Shown: piece by piece, positions 18,013 through 26,738 of the stretch
How the letters are laid out: each line of letters begins with the position of its first letter
How positions within the stretch are numbered: position 1 is the first letter of the stretch
DNA from: Candidatus Woesearchaeota archaeon
Lineage (GTDB): Archaea; Nanobdellota; Nanobdellia; Woesearchaeales; SM23-78
DNA: 60,993 bases
Reading direction: 5' to 3'
Assembly (NCBI GenBank): GCA_019322375.1
Contig: JAHWIP010000012.1
Coordinates: 1-60,993 of the forward strand
Translations under genes and position numbers: made by a program
The notes under the pieces: generated by a model
What the model was told of the DNA's origin: nothing
Database searches by the model: none
The model's input: only the letters and a program-made list of their open reading frames with translations

Positions 18013-18094
18013 TGAAAAACTGCGTTTTTCACCCGGAAACAGCAGTTCGCTGGGACAGCAACTTGTTGCTGGAGAATGTTAGTTTTTTTGAATG
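18013..18094 (+). other. T-loop tRNA-Leu intron, 82 nt
   Basis: Inserted between positions 59 and 60 of the T loop. BHB fold: outer helix is the T stem, central helix TTCG/TGAA (one G-U), bulges AA|T and TG|T, and inner helix GAAAAACT/AGTTTTTT (8 bp with one G-U). The body holds further hairpins, including CAGCAA/TTGCTG. Non-canonical T-arm introns are known in some archaea but uncommon. Confidence 0.88.
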
Positions 18095-18176
18095 TCCCTC
18101 TCCCCGCACCTTTAATTATCAAATCTCGTATAAATATGAGAAAATATATATATAATGAAAATTATGAGAATAGGTT

Positions 18177-20783
18177 ATGAAGAGGGTTTTGATAGTATTA
18201 ATACTACTATTCTCAATAAGTTCTGTAGCTGGTCTTGTCAAAGTAGAACCTTCTCCGAGCCAGGTGGATGTGTGTGAAGGAAAAGACTTTGTGGTTGACA
18301 TATCTATAAGCGGAGTTAATGGGGTGTCTGGATTCCAGTTTGATTTATCTTATAATCAGAATGTTCTTGAAGTAATAGATGTTGATGAGGGGGGTTTTCT
18401 GAGCAGGAACAATCTGGATAATGTTTATTGGATACCGCCTGACCTCTCGACTTTGGGAATAATAAGAAGTGTTGCTTGTGTAAGACAGAGCGAGGTTGAT
18501 TTTGTAAATGGGGACGGGGTTCTTGCAACTGTTAGTTTTAGGGTTAAAGACATAACCAGTTTTCCTGTGACAAGCCAGTTTGTAATATCCAATATTAAAA
18601 TCTCAGATAATGAAAGCCAGCCCTTGGATAATTCAAAACAGGACGGCGCAGTAACAGTGATTGATGACAGCTGCGGGGATTGCACTGATGGAGAGACCCA
18701 GAACTGCGGCACTGATGTGGGTGAATGTGAGTATGGCACTCAAACATGTCAGAATGGTGTGTGGGGTGATTGTATAGGGGGTGTTGATCCTTCTCCAGAA
18801 TTATATGATGGCCTGGATAATAATTGTAATAATTTGATTGATGATTGTGCTGGTTACAGTTCATTGGATTGCAAGACTAGTAATGGGTGTAATGGAACCC
18901 GAAGATGTGTTAGTGGTTATTGGAGCAGTACATGTGAGATTTCTGGTTATTATTGTGATAGTGATTGTGATGGTGATAAAGAGTGTGTTAATGACCCTTG
19001 CCCTGAATGTGATTGTATTCATGGACAGATTGAGAGTTGTTATTCAGCTAATACCAGCACAATGGGAGTTGGTAATTGCAAGGCAGGCATCCAGTCATGT
19101 TCTGATGGTGAGTGGGGCGACTGCATAGGCGAGATCACTCCTGTTGACGAGGTGTGCGATAACAAGGACAATGATTGTGACGGCACTGTTGATGAAGGCT
19201 GTGAGTGTGTGACTGGCACTACACAGAGCTGTGGAATTGATACTGGTGAGTGCAAAAAAGGCATACAGACATGCACTAATGGTACATGGGATTCTTGTGT
19301 TGGCAGTGTTAGCCCTGTTGACGAGATATGTGATGGAAAAGATAATGATTGTGATGGTTCCAGTGATGAAGAACTAGGCAGCACTCCTTGCGGCCTGGGT
19401 GTTTGCGAGCACACTGTAGATAATTGTATTTTAGGTATCCCCCAGGAATGCGACCCTTTAGAAAATGCTTCTGTTGAGGTTTGTGATGGGGTGTTAGATG
19501 AGGATTGTGATGGCAGTGTTGATGAAGGCTGTAATTGTACTATTGGTGATTCTAGAGATTGCACTGCCAATAATACTTGTGCAGGAGAACAGAATTGTAT
19601 TAACGGAACCTGGGATGAGTGCATAACAAATCTTAATTATTGCGATACTGATTGCAATGAGACCTGGGAATGTGTTGATGAAGAATGCTTTAATTGCACA
19701 GAATGCATTGAAAAAATGACTTGTGGTGAGTATGGTCCTTGTGTTGATAATGTTAAGAGCAGAAACTGTACTGTTAAGAATAAGTGCACTAATGAAGAGT
19801 ATGACATAGTTAGCACAACTTCTTGTGGTGAGCCTCCCGGCCCAACTCCCACCTGCCAGGAGAGCTGGGTTTGCAGTGCATGGGGTGGTTGTGAGCCAGA
19901 GGGTTTAAGAAGAAGGAGTTGTTTAGACTCTAATACCTGCGGAACCACTGTATATAAGCCTAGCGAACTTGAGACTTGCTTGTACACTGGCAATTGTAAT
20001 GACGGCTTGATGAATGGTGATGAACAAGGAGTTGATTGTGGAGGAAGCTGCAGCCTGCCTTGTGCTAACATAACATTAGACGCACCTAAATTGATTATTT
20101 TTGCTAATCCTATTAGTGCAGAAATCCTGGATAATTATTTGTTTGAAGTGAATATAGAAAATATTGGAGAAAAAGAGGCTAGGAATGTGGAGGTTGTTGT
20201 GAATGGCTGGGCTGATGGGCGCGAGACTATTCTAAGCCTTTCTCCAGGAATGAAGACCAAGAAAGGGTTTTTGCTTAGCCTGCCGGGAGATCCTTATGTG
20301 AGTTCTGTGGATGTGCAGCTTATCCAGGACGGCTCATTGCTTTTAAAAGAGTCAATACCTGTGAGTTTATCAGTTCCTGAGTATAGTTTTAAGCTGAACA
20401 AGGATCCTCAGACTGGCAAGCTTTACCAGGTTTTAATAGTGGATAATAGAAATAAGGAAAAAAGGAAAATAGGAGTGGAATTTTCTGTGAGCAAGGGTAA
20501 AGAAACTTACTTTATTGACACTGATAGAAAATATGAGGTTGGAGCGAATCAGGTATACCATCGGGTTGATTATTTACAACTTGAAAATCTGCCTGCTGGA
20601 GAGTATGAGGTTGAATCATCTTTTTACGAGCAAGGGAAGAAGATTAAAGAGGTAAGTTCTCCAATGATTTTAGAAGGAGAGGAAAAATCAGGATTTAGTT
20701 TAGGATACTTATTTTATTTAATAATCATAGCTTTGGTGGCTGTTTCAGGCTATGTATTTTATGTTACTTATAAGAAGAGGTGA
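18177..20783 (+). CDS. Secreted cohesin / MopE-like metal-binding repeat protein
   Basis: An 868-residue surface protein. Signal peptide (VLIVLILLFSISSVAG), a cohesin-type beta sandwich (about 20-160; VNGVSGFQFDLSYNQNVLEV), then repeated Cys-rich MopE-like units with DNDCDGxxDE metal-binding loops (EVCDNKDNDCDGTVDEGCEC, DEICDGKDNDCDGSSDEELG), a further Cys-rich region, a CARDB-like beta domain (about 645-830), and a C-terminal transmembrane helix (FYLIIIALVAVSGYVFYVTY). The Cys and Asp loops suggest Ca or Cu binding and disulfides outside the cell. Its last codons are part of a tandem duplication. Confidence 0.82.
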   Translation: MKRVLIVLILLFSISSVAGLVKVEPSPSQVDVCEGKDFVVDISISGVNGVSGFQFDLSYNQNVLEVIDVDEGGFLSRNNLDNVYWIPPDLSTLGIIRSVACVRQSEVDFVNGDGVLATVSFRVKDITSFPVTSQFVISNIKISDNESQPLDNSKQDGAVTVIDDSCGDCTDGETQNCGTDVGECEYGTQTCQNGVWGDCIGGVDPSPELYDGLDNNCNNLIDDCAGYSSLDCKTSNGCNGTRRCVSGYWSSTCEISGYYCDSDCDGDKECVNDPCPECDCIHGQIESCYSANTSTMGVGNCKAGIQSCSDGEWGDCIGEITPVDEVCDNKDNDCDGTVDEGCECVTGTTQSCGIDTGECKKGIQTCTNGTWDSCVGSVSPVDEICDGKDNDCDGSSDEELGSTPCGLGVCEHTVDNCILGIPQECDPLENASVEVCDGVLDEDCDGSVDEGCNCTIGDSRDCTANNTCAGEQNCINGTWDECITNLNYCDTDCNETWECVDEECFNCTECIEKMTCGEYGPCVDNVKSRNCTVKNKCTNEEYDIVSTTSCGEPPGPTPTCQESWVCSAWGGCEPEGLRRRSCLDSNTCGTTVYKPSELETCLYTGNCNDGLMNGDEQGVDCGGSCSLPCANITLDAPKLIIFANPISAEILDNYLFEVNIENIGEKEARNVEVVVNGWADGRETILSLSPGMKTKKGFLLSLPGDPYVSSVDVQLIQDGSLLLKESIPVSLSVPEYSFKLNKDPQTGKLYQVLIVDNRNKEKRKIGVEFSVSKGKETYFIDTDRKYEVGANQVYHRVDYLQLENLPAGEYEVESSFYEQGKKIKEVSSPMILEGEEKSGFSLGYLFYLIIIALVAVSGYVFYVTYKKR

Positions 20784-21200
20784 TTTTTATGGCGTATGTT
20801 TTTGGAATTGAAGGAGTCCCGATTTTTGAAATGCTGTTTTTATTGTCCATCCTGTTGCTGGCAGGCCTGGTTTTTATATTCCTGGAACTAAAAAAATTAA
20901 ATGCTTTGTTTGGAAGAGAAAAATCAGATTTGACTCGTTTTGAGGCAGACCTGGTCAGGTTTAAACAGTGATAGTGGTTGTTTCAGGCTATGTGTTTTGT
21001 ATAACTTATAAGAAGAGGTGATTTTTATGGCGTATGTTTTTGGAATTGAAGGAGTCCCGATTTTTGAAATGCTGTTTGTATTATTCATTCTGCTAGTGAT
21101 AGGCCTGATTTTTATCTTGCTGGAACTGAAAAAACTAACTGCAATAATTGGAAGCGAGAAATCAGATTTGACTCGTTTTGAGGCAGACCTGGTCAGGTTT
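20736..21200 (+). repeat. Tandem duplication, 238-bp period
   Basis: Bases 20736-20962 recur at 20974-21200 with about 85-90% identity by eye. Each copy holds the last codons of the cohesin gene, the AAGAGGTGA ribosome-binding site, and the start of a small membrane protein. The second copy keeps a fossil of the cohesin 3' end (GTTTCAGGCTATG) in what is now a spacer. Confidence 0.88.
20789..20971 (+). CDS. Short copy of duplicated membrane protein, 60 aa
   Basis: Starts MAYVFGIEGVPIFEMLFLLS after the ribosome-binding site AAGAGGTGA; the GTG nine bases earlier overlaps the cohesin stop and is less likely. One transmembrane helix and a short charged tail (KSDLTRFEADLVRFKQ). It matches the first 60 residues of the next gene and stops where the duplication ends, so it is a truncated copy. 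Whether it still works is unknown. Confidence 0.65.
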   Translation: MAYVFGIEGVPIFEMLFLLSILLLAGLVFIFLELKKLNALFGREKSDLTRFEADLVRFKQ

Positions 21201-21359
21201 GAAGGTGATAAAGGCAAGAAGTCTTCTAACGAGGTAGTGGCGTATGTCAGGAATGCCATGACCAGCGGTTTGTCAGAAGCCCAGATAAAGAACGCCTTAA
21301 TCCAGCGGGGATGGCCCAGAGCAGAAGTAGAAAACATCTTTAAAAAGATAGGGTTTTGA
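21027..21359 (+). CDS. Single-span membrane protein with C-terminal helical motif
   Basis: A 110-residue protein: MAYVFGIEGVPIFEMLFVLF, one transmembrane helix, a charged helix, and a C-terminal motif SEAQIKNALIQRGWPRAEVENIFKK reduced here to its key part, ALIQRGWPRAEVENIF, a UBA-like two-helix element frequent in DPANN membrane proteins (recollection). The full-length member of the duplicated pair; probably co-transcribed with the cohesin gene. Function unknown. Confidence 0.7.
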   Translation: MAYVFGIEGVPIFEMLFVLFILLVIGLIFILLELKKLTAIIGSEKSDLTRFEADLVRFEGDKGKKSSNEVVAYVRNAMTSGLSEAQIKNALIQRGWPRAEVENIFKKIGF

Positions 21360-21375
21360 TTTTGTTTTTTCTTAT

Positions 21376-22206
21376 TTATTTTACTTTTTTTAATAAATTT
21401 AATAATGTTTCTGGTCTCTTAGACCAAAAGGTTTCATATACTCCTTTTCCAAAATATACCAAAGCAGATTTTGCCTTATGCTTAATCCTTTGTGATTTTT
21501 TATTAACATGATTATCAATAACCTTCCAATGGTATTTTATGGCAGAGACACGATAATTAAAACAACCAGATGTGTTGTGAGAATGTGTTCTATACCTAAG
21601 CAGGATTTCTGGAATATGCTGGCACCCATATTTATGTGCAACGCGGATAATCAAATCAATATCAAATTCCCGAGGCATGTTTGGATTATAATTACCAACA
21701 GAAAACACAGCATTCTTTCTGAACATTACAGCAGTGTGTTTGAACTGCATAATCGCTCCTGAAAGAACATTATTTATGAAATCACTTCTTTCAGGTAAAG
21801 GATTGTACCTGTGAGTTGCATAAACCTTTCCCTGCTCATCAATTAGCTCAACATCTCCATGAACAAAGCCAATGTTTGTTTCTTTTAGTTTTTCAGCCCG
21901 CGCCTTTATACTGCCTGGTTTAAGCACATCATCATGGTCCAGAACAGCAACATACTCTCCCTTTGCTATTTCCATACCTTGGATTAATGCATGAGGAAGC
22001 CCTTTATGTTCTATGTACTGATATCTTAGCTTTGGATTGTTTAAGTCCAAGAAGGTATTCAGTTTTGGTTCTGAACCATCATCTACTACTAAGACTTCTA
22101 AATTATTATAATCCTGCTTGAGGGCACTGTTCACGGTTTGGTTCAAATATGCTTGTTTTGTATTATATGCTGTTATTAAAACAGTCACTAGTGGTTTTTG
22201 ATTCAT
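21376..22206 (-). CDS. Family 2 glycosyltransferase
   Basis: A GT-A fold glycosyltransferase of 276 residues. Family marks are VTVLITAYNTKQAYLNQTVN, VVDDGSEP, and the metal/nucleotide-sugar motif AVLDHDDVL. No transmembrane helix is evident, so it likely acts on the cytoplasmic face. It stands alone, convergent with the membrane-protein gene and divergent from RNase J. The sugar and acceptor cannot be read from sequence. Confidence 0.88.
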   Translation of the reverse strand: MNQKPLVTVLITAYNTKQAYLNQTVNSALKQDYNNLEVLVVDDGSEPKLNTFLDLNNPKLRYQYIEHKGLPHALIQGMEIAKGEYVAVLDHDDVLKPGSIKARAEKLKETNIGFVHGDVELIDEQGKVYATHRYNPLPERSDFINNVLSGAIMQFKHTAVMFRKNAVFSVGNYNPNMPREFDIDLIIRVAHKYGCQHIPEILLRYRTHSHNTSGCFNYRVSAIKYHWKVIDNHVNKKSQRIKHKAKSALVYFGKGVYETFWSKRPETLLNLLKKVK

Positions 22207-22293
22207 CCAGAAGTTGTAAGCTCCTTAATTATAAAAAACTAACTCTTTCCCAACCCAAAACTTTAAATACTCTGCTCATGGTTAATTCTAATC

Positions 22294-23628
22294 ATGGGAC
22301 TTCAAATAATTACTGTTGGCGGTTACTCAGAAATTGGCAGGAACTGCACCCTTGTAAAAGTGGATGATGAAGCTGTTATTCTTGACATGGGCCTGCACAT
22401 GGATAATTATATTGCTTACACAGAGGAGAGAGAGGAGCTTCACATGGAGACAGACATGTCTGCAGATGCATTGATAAAGGTAAAGGCTGTTCCAAATATT
22501 TATCAGATACAGGATTTGTGGCTAAAGGTGAAAGCCATTTGCATAACTCATGCCCACCTGGACCATGTGGGCGCTGTTCCTTTTATCAGCAATAAGTTCA
22601 GTGCAGACATTCACTGCACCAGGTACACAGCAGAGGTGCTGATTGCTATTCTCAGGGATGAGAAGATTAGCTTGAGAAACAAGATTATTCCTCATCCTGT
22701 TAATTCCAGGTTCAAGGTTTCCAAGAAGATAACTGTGGAGTTTATTAATGTGACTCATTCTGTTCCCCAGACAGTTATAATTGCTGTTCACACTCCTTAT
22801 GGAACAGTTGTTTATGCTAATGATTTTAAGCTTGATAATGCCCCTACTCTTGGAGAAAAACCTAATTTTAAGGCTCTTAAACGCATTGCAGGCAAAGGAG
22901 TAAAAGCCTTGATTGTTGACTCTCTTTACGCAGACACTCCTATGAAGACTCCTAGCGAGAGCATTGCAAAGGAAATGCTAAAAGATGTTTTGCTGGGTGT
23001 TAATTCAAGGGGCAAAGCCATAATCATAACCACTTTTTCAAGCCATATAGCCAGATTGAGAAGCATTATAAGGCTGGGGAAAATGCTTAAGAGAAAGATT
23101 GTATTAATAGGCAGGTCTCTTAATAAATACACAGGCGCTGCCAAGGATGCAGGCATTATTGACTTGACAAGAGGAGCAGAGATGGTGAGGTATGGCAACA
23201 AGGTAAAAAAGTTTTTTAATAAAATAAAGCACCCTGAAAAATACTTATTCATAGTAACAGGACACCAGGGAGAGCCAAACGCAGTGCTCACAAGAATGGT
23301 GCGCCAGCACCTGTACAAGTTTAAGAAAGAAGACCATGTGATTTTTTCCTGCAGCATAATACCTGTAGAGAATAATATTATCCACAGGGAAAAACTAGAC
23401 AAAGCCCTGAAAAAAGAAAAAGTCAGACTGTTTGTTGATGTTCATGTATCAGGGCATGCCTTTAAAGAAGATTTGCGGGACCTAATACATCTCTTAAAGC
23501 CAAAAAACATCATCCCAACCCATGGCAGCAGAAAGAAACTAAGGGCAATGAAAGAATTAGCCATGGACATGGGATATAAGCCTGAGCAAGTGAAGATACT
23601 AAAGAATGGGGTGCAGGTTAGTTTCTGA
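22294..23628 (+). CDS. rnj: Archaeal RNase J (beta-CASP exonuclease)
   Basis: A 444-residue metallo-beta-lactamase/beta-CASP nuclease. The HxHxDH motif is HAHLDH (86-91); the C-terminal block has VDVHVSGHAFKEDL and IIPTHGSRKKL. Archaeal RNase J is a 5'-3' exoribonuclease in RNA decay and processing. Compact, without N-terminal KH domains, which separates it from archaeal CPSF-type proteins. The TATA-like CTTTAAATAC about 30 bases before the ATG suggests a leaderless message. Confidence 0.92.
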   Translation: MGLQIITVGGYSEIGRNCTLVKVDDEAVILDMGLHMDNYIAYTEEREELHMETDMSADALIKVKAVPNIYQIQDLWLKVKAICITHAHLDHVGAVPFISNKFSADIHCTRYTAEVLIAILRDEKISLRNKIIPHPVNSRFKVSKKITVEFINVTHSVPQTVIIAVHTPYGTVVYANDFKLDNAPTLGEKPNFKALKRIAGKGVKALIVDSLYADTPMKTPSESIAKEMLKDVLLGVNSRGKAIIITTFSSHIARLRSIIRLGKMLKRKIVLIGRSLNKYTGAAKDAGIIDLTRGAEMVRYGNKVKKFFNKIKHPEKYLFIVTGHQGEPNAVLTRMVRQHLYKFKKEDHVIFSCSIIPVENNIIHREKLDKALKKEKVRLFVDVHVSGHAFKEDLRDLIHLLKPKNIIPTHGSRKKLRAMKELAMDMGYKPEQVKILKNGVQVSF

Positions 23629-23648
23629 TGTGAAAAAAATAAAAATTT

Positions 23649-24797
23649 TTATCCTATAACTACTGGTTTTTTGTTTCTAATTTCTTTTAGCTCAAATTGT
23701 ATTGATATCATGTCTCCATTTGGTTTAAAACTATAAGTTCCTATTGCTCCATCATAGTCTTTTAAGTCATAAAGATAATCTTTTATGCATTCAGTATTTT
23801 CATTGCACTCTATTAATGCATCTGCTATTATGTGAACTGAATCATACCTTGAACCTACAAGATATTCACTTGCATAGTCTCCATATATTTGTTTATACTT
23901 TTTTATGATATCTAATCCTTTTTGTGTAGATAGGCCTGGTGCATCAAAGAACAGGATTCCTTCTGCTGCTTCTCCTGCATTTTCCACACTGTCAGGACCA
24001 CCCCATACATATGAGCTATAGATAGGAGCTGTTATTCCAAATTCCCTTATTTGTTTTGCTGCTAATCCTCCTGTAATTCCTGCCTGTGGGTTTAGAAAGA
24101 TTGCATCTGGCTGGTTACTTTTTATTTTTGTTATTTGACTTCTATAGTCCTTTGAGTTCTGTTCAAAAACCTCATCTGCTATAATTTTCCCTCCAAGCTC
24201 GATAAATCTTTCTTTGAATATATCCCTTACTCCTATAGCATAGGGTGTGTTTTCTGTTAGCATACTAACTTCTTTGTAGCCTTCTTTGTAGATTGTTTCT
24301 GCTGCAAATTGTGACCAGTCATGATCTGTTGGCACATTTCTAAAAATGTATTCTCCAGCATCACTTATATCTGGATTACTTGCTAATGCTGAGAACACTA
24401 ATATTTTGTTTGCTTCTGTTATTGGTGCCATTGCCAATGTTTCTGCAGAGCAGAGTCCGCCAAGAATTATTTTTACATTATCAATCTCAATTAGTTTTTT
24501 AGCTGCGGTTGTTGCTTCTTTTCCACGGCATTGCCCGTCTTCATACAAAACTTTTAAAGGCCTCCCAGCAATTCCGCCTGCACTATTAATTTCTTTTAGT
24601 GCAATTTTTATCACATTGACTTCTGTTTCTCCATATGAAGCAGCATCGCCTGTTAATGGTCCTAGGTATCCTATTTTTATTGGTTCTTTTTTTTCTTTTG
24701 TTACTACTTCTCCTGTTGGAGTTTGGTTGCAAGCACTAATTAATATCATAGTTAACATGGCTATAGCTATCGCTAATTTGGTTAGTTTCATTTTCAA
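23649..24797 (-). CDS. Branched-chain amino acid-type ABC substrate-binding lipoprotein
   Basis: A LivK-like periplasmic-binding fold of 382 residues (IKIGYLGPLTGDAASYGETE; GIAGRPLKVLYEDGQC). The N-terminus has a hydrophobic segment ending in a lipobox, LISAC (Cys23), so the mature protein is probably lipid-anchored outside the membrane. No permease or ATPase genes are adjacent: an orphan in this window. Divergent from an Lrp-type regulator, which may control it. Ligand unknown, probably an amino acid or amide. Confidence 0.88.
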   Translation of the reverse strand: MKMKLTKLAIAIAMLTMILISACNQTPTGEVVTKEKKEPIKIGYLGPLTGDAASYGETEVNVIKIALKEINSAGGIAGRPLKVLYEDGQCRGKEATTAAKKLIEIDNVKIILGGLCSAETLAMAPITEANKILVFSALASNPDISDAGEYIFRNVPTDHDWSQFAAETIYKEGYKEVSMLTENTPYAIGVRDIFKERFIELGGKIIADEVFEQNSKDYRSQITKIKSNQPDAIFLNPQAGITGGLAAKQIREFGITAPIYSSYVWGGPDSVENAGEAAEGILFFDAPGLSTQKGLDIIKKYKQIYGDYASEYLVGSRYDSVHIIADALIECNENTECIKDYLYDLKDYDGAIGTYSFKPNGDMISIQFELKEIRNKKPVVIG

Positions 24798-24825
24798 TCC
24801 CCCTTTAGTTTTTTAAAGCTTAAAA

Positions 24826-24852
24826 GCTCAAGAAGTTTAGCACTTCTTGAGC
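24826..24852 (-). promoter_or_regulatory. Perfect 10-bp hairpin upstream of the binding-protein gene
   Basis: GCTCAAGAAG (24826-24835) and CTTCTTGAGC (24843-24852) form a perfect 10-bp inverted repeat with a 7-base loop, about 29-55 bases upstream of the lipoprotein ATG and in the shared region with the divergent Lrp-type gene. It could be an operator for that regulator or an mRNA leader hairpin. Confidence 0.55.
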
Positions 24853-24971
24853 CTCAAAGGTTGTACAATTGAGTTTAGTCACTAGTAAGTAATCCTAAGT
24901 TAATAAAACTTTGTTTTAATTTTTCCTTCAAAACGCAATATTTAAATAATATAAAGGATTTTTGATTTAAT

Positions 24972-25931
24972 ATGATAGTGAATAAATTAGATTTAAAAGA
25001 CAAAAAAATACTTTATCAGCTAGATATTAATGCAAGGCAATCCAACTCAGAGATAGCCAAGAAAGTAGGCTTAAGCAAAGATGTGGTTAATTATAGGATA
25101 AAAAAACTAGAAAACCAAGATTACATAAAAGGCTATTACACACTTTTAGATTTTTCAAGAATAGGATATTTCTTGGTAAGGGTTTATATCAAACTATTAG
25201 ACTGTACTCCTGAAAAAGAAAAAGAAATTTTAGATTTTCTTATAAAAAAGAACACTCTATTTGTAGCAAGAGTAGATGGAGCTGTTGATATAGCAACCGG
25301 CTTTTTGGTAAAAGACATATGGGAATTTGAAAATATTTATTTAGATTTTAAAAAACATTTTAAACCTTATCTAGGCAAAGAAGAAATGGCTGTGTTTACC
25401 CAATCTCACCAGTTCCACAGAGCATACATTCTAAATAAAAAATATGATGAAGTGACTCCAGAATATTCTGGGAGAGAAAAAGTTGTTCTGCATGATGAAT
25501 TAGATCTAAAAATACTTAAATTAATAGCAAAGAATTCACGGGTACCTATAATAGAATTAAGCAAAAAATTAAAGACTCCTCCTAGGACAATAGCTTTTAG
25601 AATAAAACAACTAGAAAAGAAAAAAATAATTCAAGGGTATAGGTTTATATTTAATTTTGGGCTTTTTGGATATAAATATTATAAAATAGATTTGATACTT
25701 AAAGATATCTCTAGACGCAAAGAACTTTTTCAATATGCTCATCAACACCCAAATATAATGTACATTGATGAAACAATTGGAGGCTCTGACTTTGAATTTG
25801 ATATAGAAGTGGAAAATGAACAAGCATTTCTTAAACTTATGAATGACTTAAGAGCCAGGTTCCTGGAAATAAGAAGCTGGAAATACTTTACTTTAAGAGG
25901 TTATCACAAGCTCTTATACTTTCCTGAATAG
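24972..25931 (+). CDS. Lrp/AsnC-type regulator with two tandem modules
   Basis: A 319-residue protein with two Lrp modules in a row: HTH (LDLKDKKILYQLDINARQ; AKKVGLSKDVVNYRIKKLE) and ligand domain, then a second HTH (LDLKILKLIAKNSRVPIIEL) and domain. The duplication within one chain is typical of several DPANN proteins (recollection). Leaderless ATG with TATA-like AATATTTAAATAA about 30 bases upstream. It faces the binding-protein gene and probably responds to an amino acid. A paralogue lies at 37856-38830. Confidence 0.85.
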   Translation: MIVNKLDLKDKKILYQLDINARQSNSEIAKKVGLSKDVVNYRIKKLENQDYIKGYYTLLDFSRIGYFLVRVYIKLLDCTPEKEKEILDFLIKKNTLFVARVDGAVDIATGFLVKDIWEFENIYLDFKKHFKPYLGKEEMAVFTQSHQFHRAYILNKKYDEVTPEYSGREKVVLHDELDLKILKLIAKNSRVPIIELSKKLKTPPRTIAFRIKQLEKKKIIQGYRFIFNFGLFGYKYYKIDLILKDISRRKELFQYAHQHPNIMYIDETIGGSDFEFDIEVENEQAFLKLMNDLRARFLEIRSWKYFTLRGYHKLLYFPE

Positions 25932-25936
25932 TAATT

Positions 25937-25957
25937 CACCACAAAACTTATATATCA
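25937..25957 (+). promoter_or_regulatory. Core promoter of pcn
   Basis: CACCACAA (25937-25944) followed by the TATA-like CTTATATAT (25948-25956). The message would have a leader of about 20 bases holding the ribosome-binding site GGGGG. Confidence 0.55.
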
Positions 25958-26000
25958 GTGTAAAGTCTCTTTTCTTACAAATATTAAGGGGGATGTGAAT

Positions 26001-26738
26001 ATGAAACTAACACTTGCTGATCCAAAATACTTAAAGGAGAGCGTATCAATTATTTCTGAATTAGTGACAGAGGGGACTTTTAAGATAACACCTGATAATA
26101 TTGAGTTAATAGCCATGGACCCTGCTAATGTTGCTATGATTGTTTTTAAGCTCATGGGAAGCACTTTCACAGAGTATGATGTTAAAAAGCCAGAGTTTTT
26201 AGGCATAAACCTTAACAATCTTAAGCAGGTGCTGAAAAGAGCAAAGGCTAATGACAGCATAAGCTTAGAGATAGAGGAAAGTAAGCTGAAGATTACTCTT
26301 AAAGGAACAAGCACCAGGACTTTTCACCTGCCATTAATAGATGTTGAGGAAAAAGAGCAAAAAATACCTGACTTAAAGTTTGCAGCCACAGTAACAACAG
26401 ACTCTGATATTCTTAATGAAGCAATAGAAGATGCTGACATAGTAGGAGAATCAGTAAGCCTTATGGCAGAACCCAAGCGCTTTGTAGTGAGTGCAACAGG
26501 CGACTTAAACAAAGCAAATATAGATATAAAAGCTGGTGACGGCACCAAGATAACAGCAACAGAAAAAGTAAAAGCCAAGTACTCAATCGAATACTTAAAA
26601 AAGATGATACAAGGCAGCAAGCTCAGTAACAAAGTAAAACTAGAGTTTGCCAAGGATTACCCACTAAGACTAGAGTATCTTGAGAAAAACAAAGTTCAAT
26701 TGGCATTTGTACTGGCGCCGAGGGTGGATAGTGACTGA
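26001..26738 (+). CDS. pcn: DNA polymerase sliding clamp (PCNA)
   Basis: A 245-residue archaeal/eukaryal clamp. Family blocks are KLTLADPKYLKESVSIISEL, LIAMDPANVAMIVFKL and the C-terminal PLRLEYL with AFVLAPRVDSD. It forms a trimeric ring that tethers polymerases and other replication enzymes. The ATG at 26001 is chosen over the GTG at 25995 because GGGGG (25988-25992) is eight bases upstream. The end overlaps the start of the next gene by eight bases. Confidence 0.93.
   Translation: MKLTLADPKYLKESVSIISELVTEGTFKITPDNIELIAMDPANVAMIVFKLMGSTFTEYDVKKPEFLGINLNNLKQVLKRAKANDSISLEIEESKLKITLKGTSTRTFHLPLIDVEEKEQKIPDLKFAATVTTDSDILNEAIEDADIVGESVSLMAEPKRFVVSATGDLNKANIDIKAGDGTKITATEKVKAKYSIEYLKKMIQGSKLSNKVKLEFAKDYPLRLEYLEKNKVQLAFVLAPRVDSD

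Larger units (their letters stand above)
17892..18108 (+). tRNA. tRNA-Leu(CAA) interrupted by two introns
   Basis: Acceptor strand GCGGGGA (17892-17898) pairs with TCCCCGC (18101-18107), discriminator A at 18108, CCA not encoded. The D stem GCAG/ATGC has one mismatch. Anticodon stem ATGGA (17919-17923) pairs with TCCAT (17982-17986); the loop CUCAAG holds anticodon CAA after U33. A long variable arm (TCC-TTAGT-GGA) marks a class II tRNA. T stem GGGGG (18002-18006) pairs with CCCTC (18096-18100), loop TTCGAA plus T. Removing both introns gives 84 nt (38+32+14), right for tRNA-Leu. A TATA-like CTTTTAAATTAA lies about 30 bases upstream. Confidence 0.93.

Noticed and set aside
18838..20071. Overlapping frames in the Cys-rich part of the cohesin protein
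   Set aside because: Repetitive Asp/Cys/Gly codons open other frames; none resembles a protein family.
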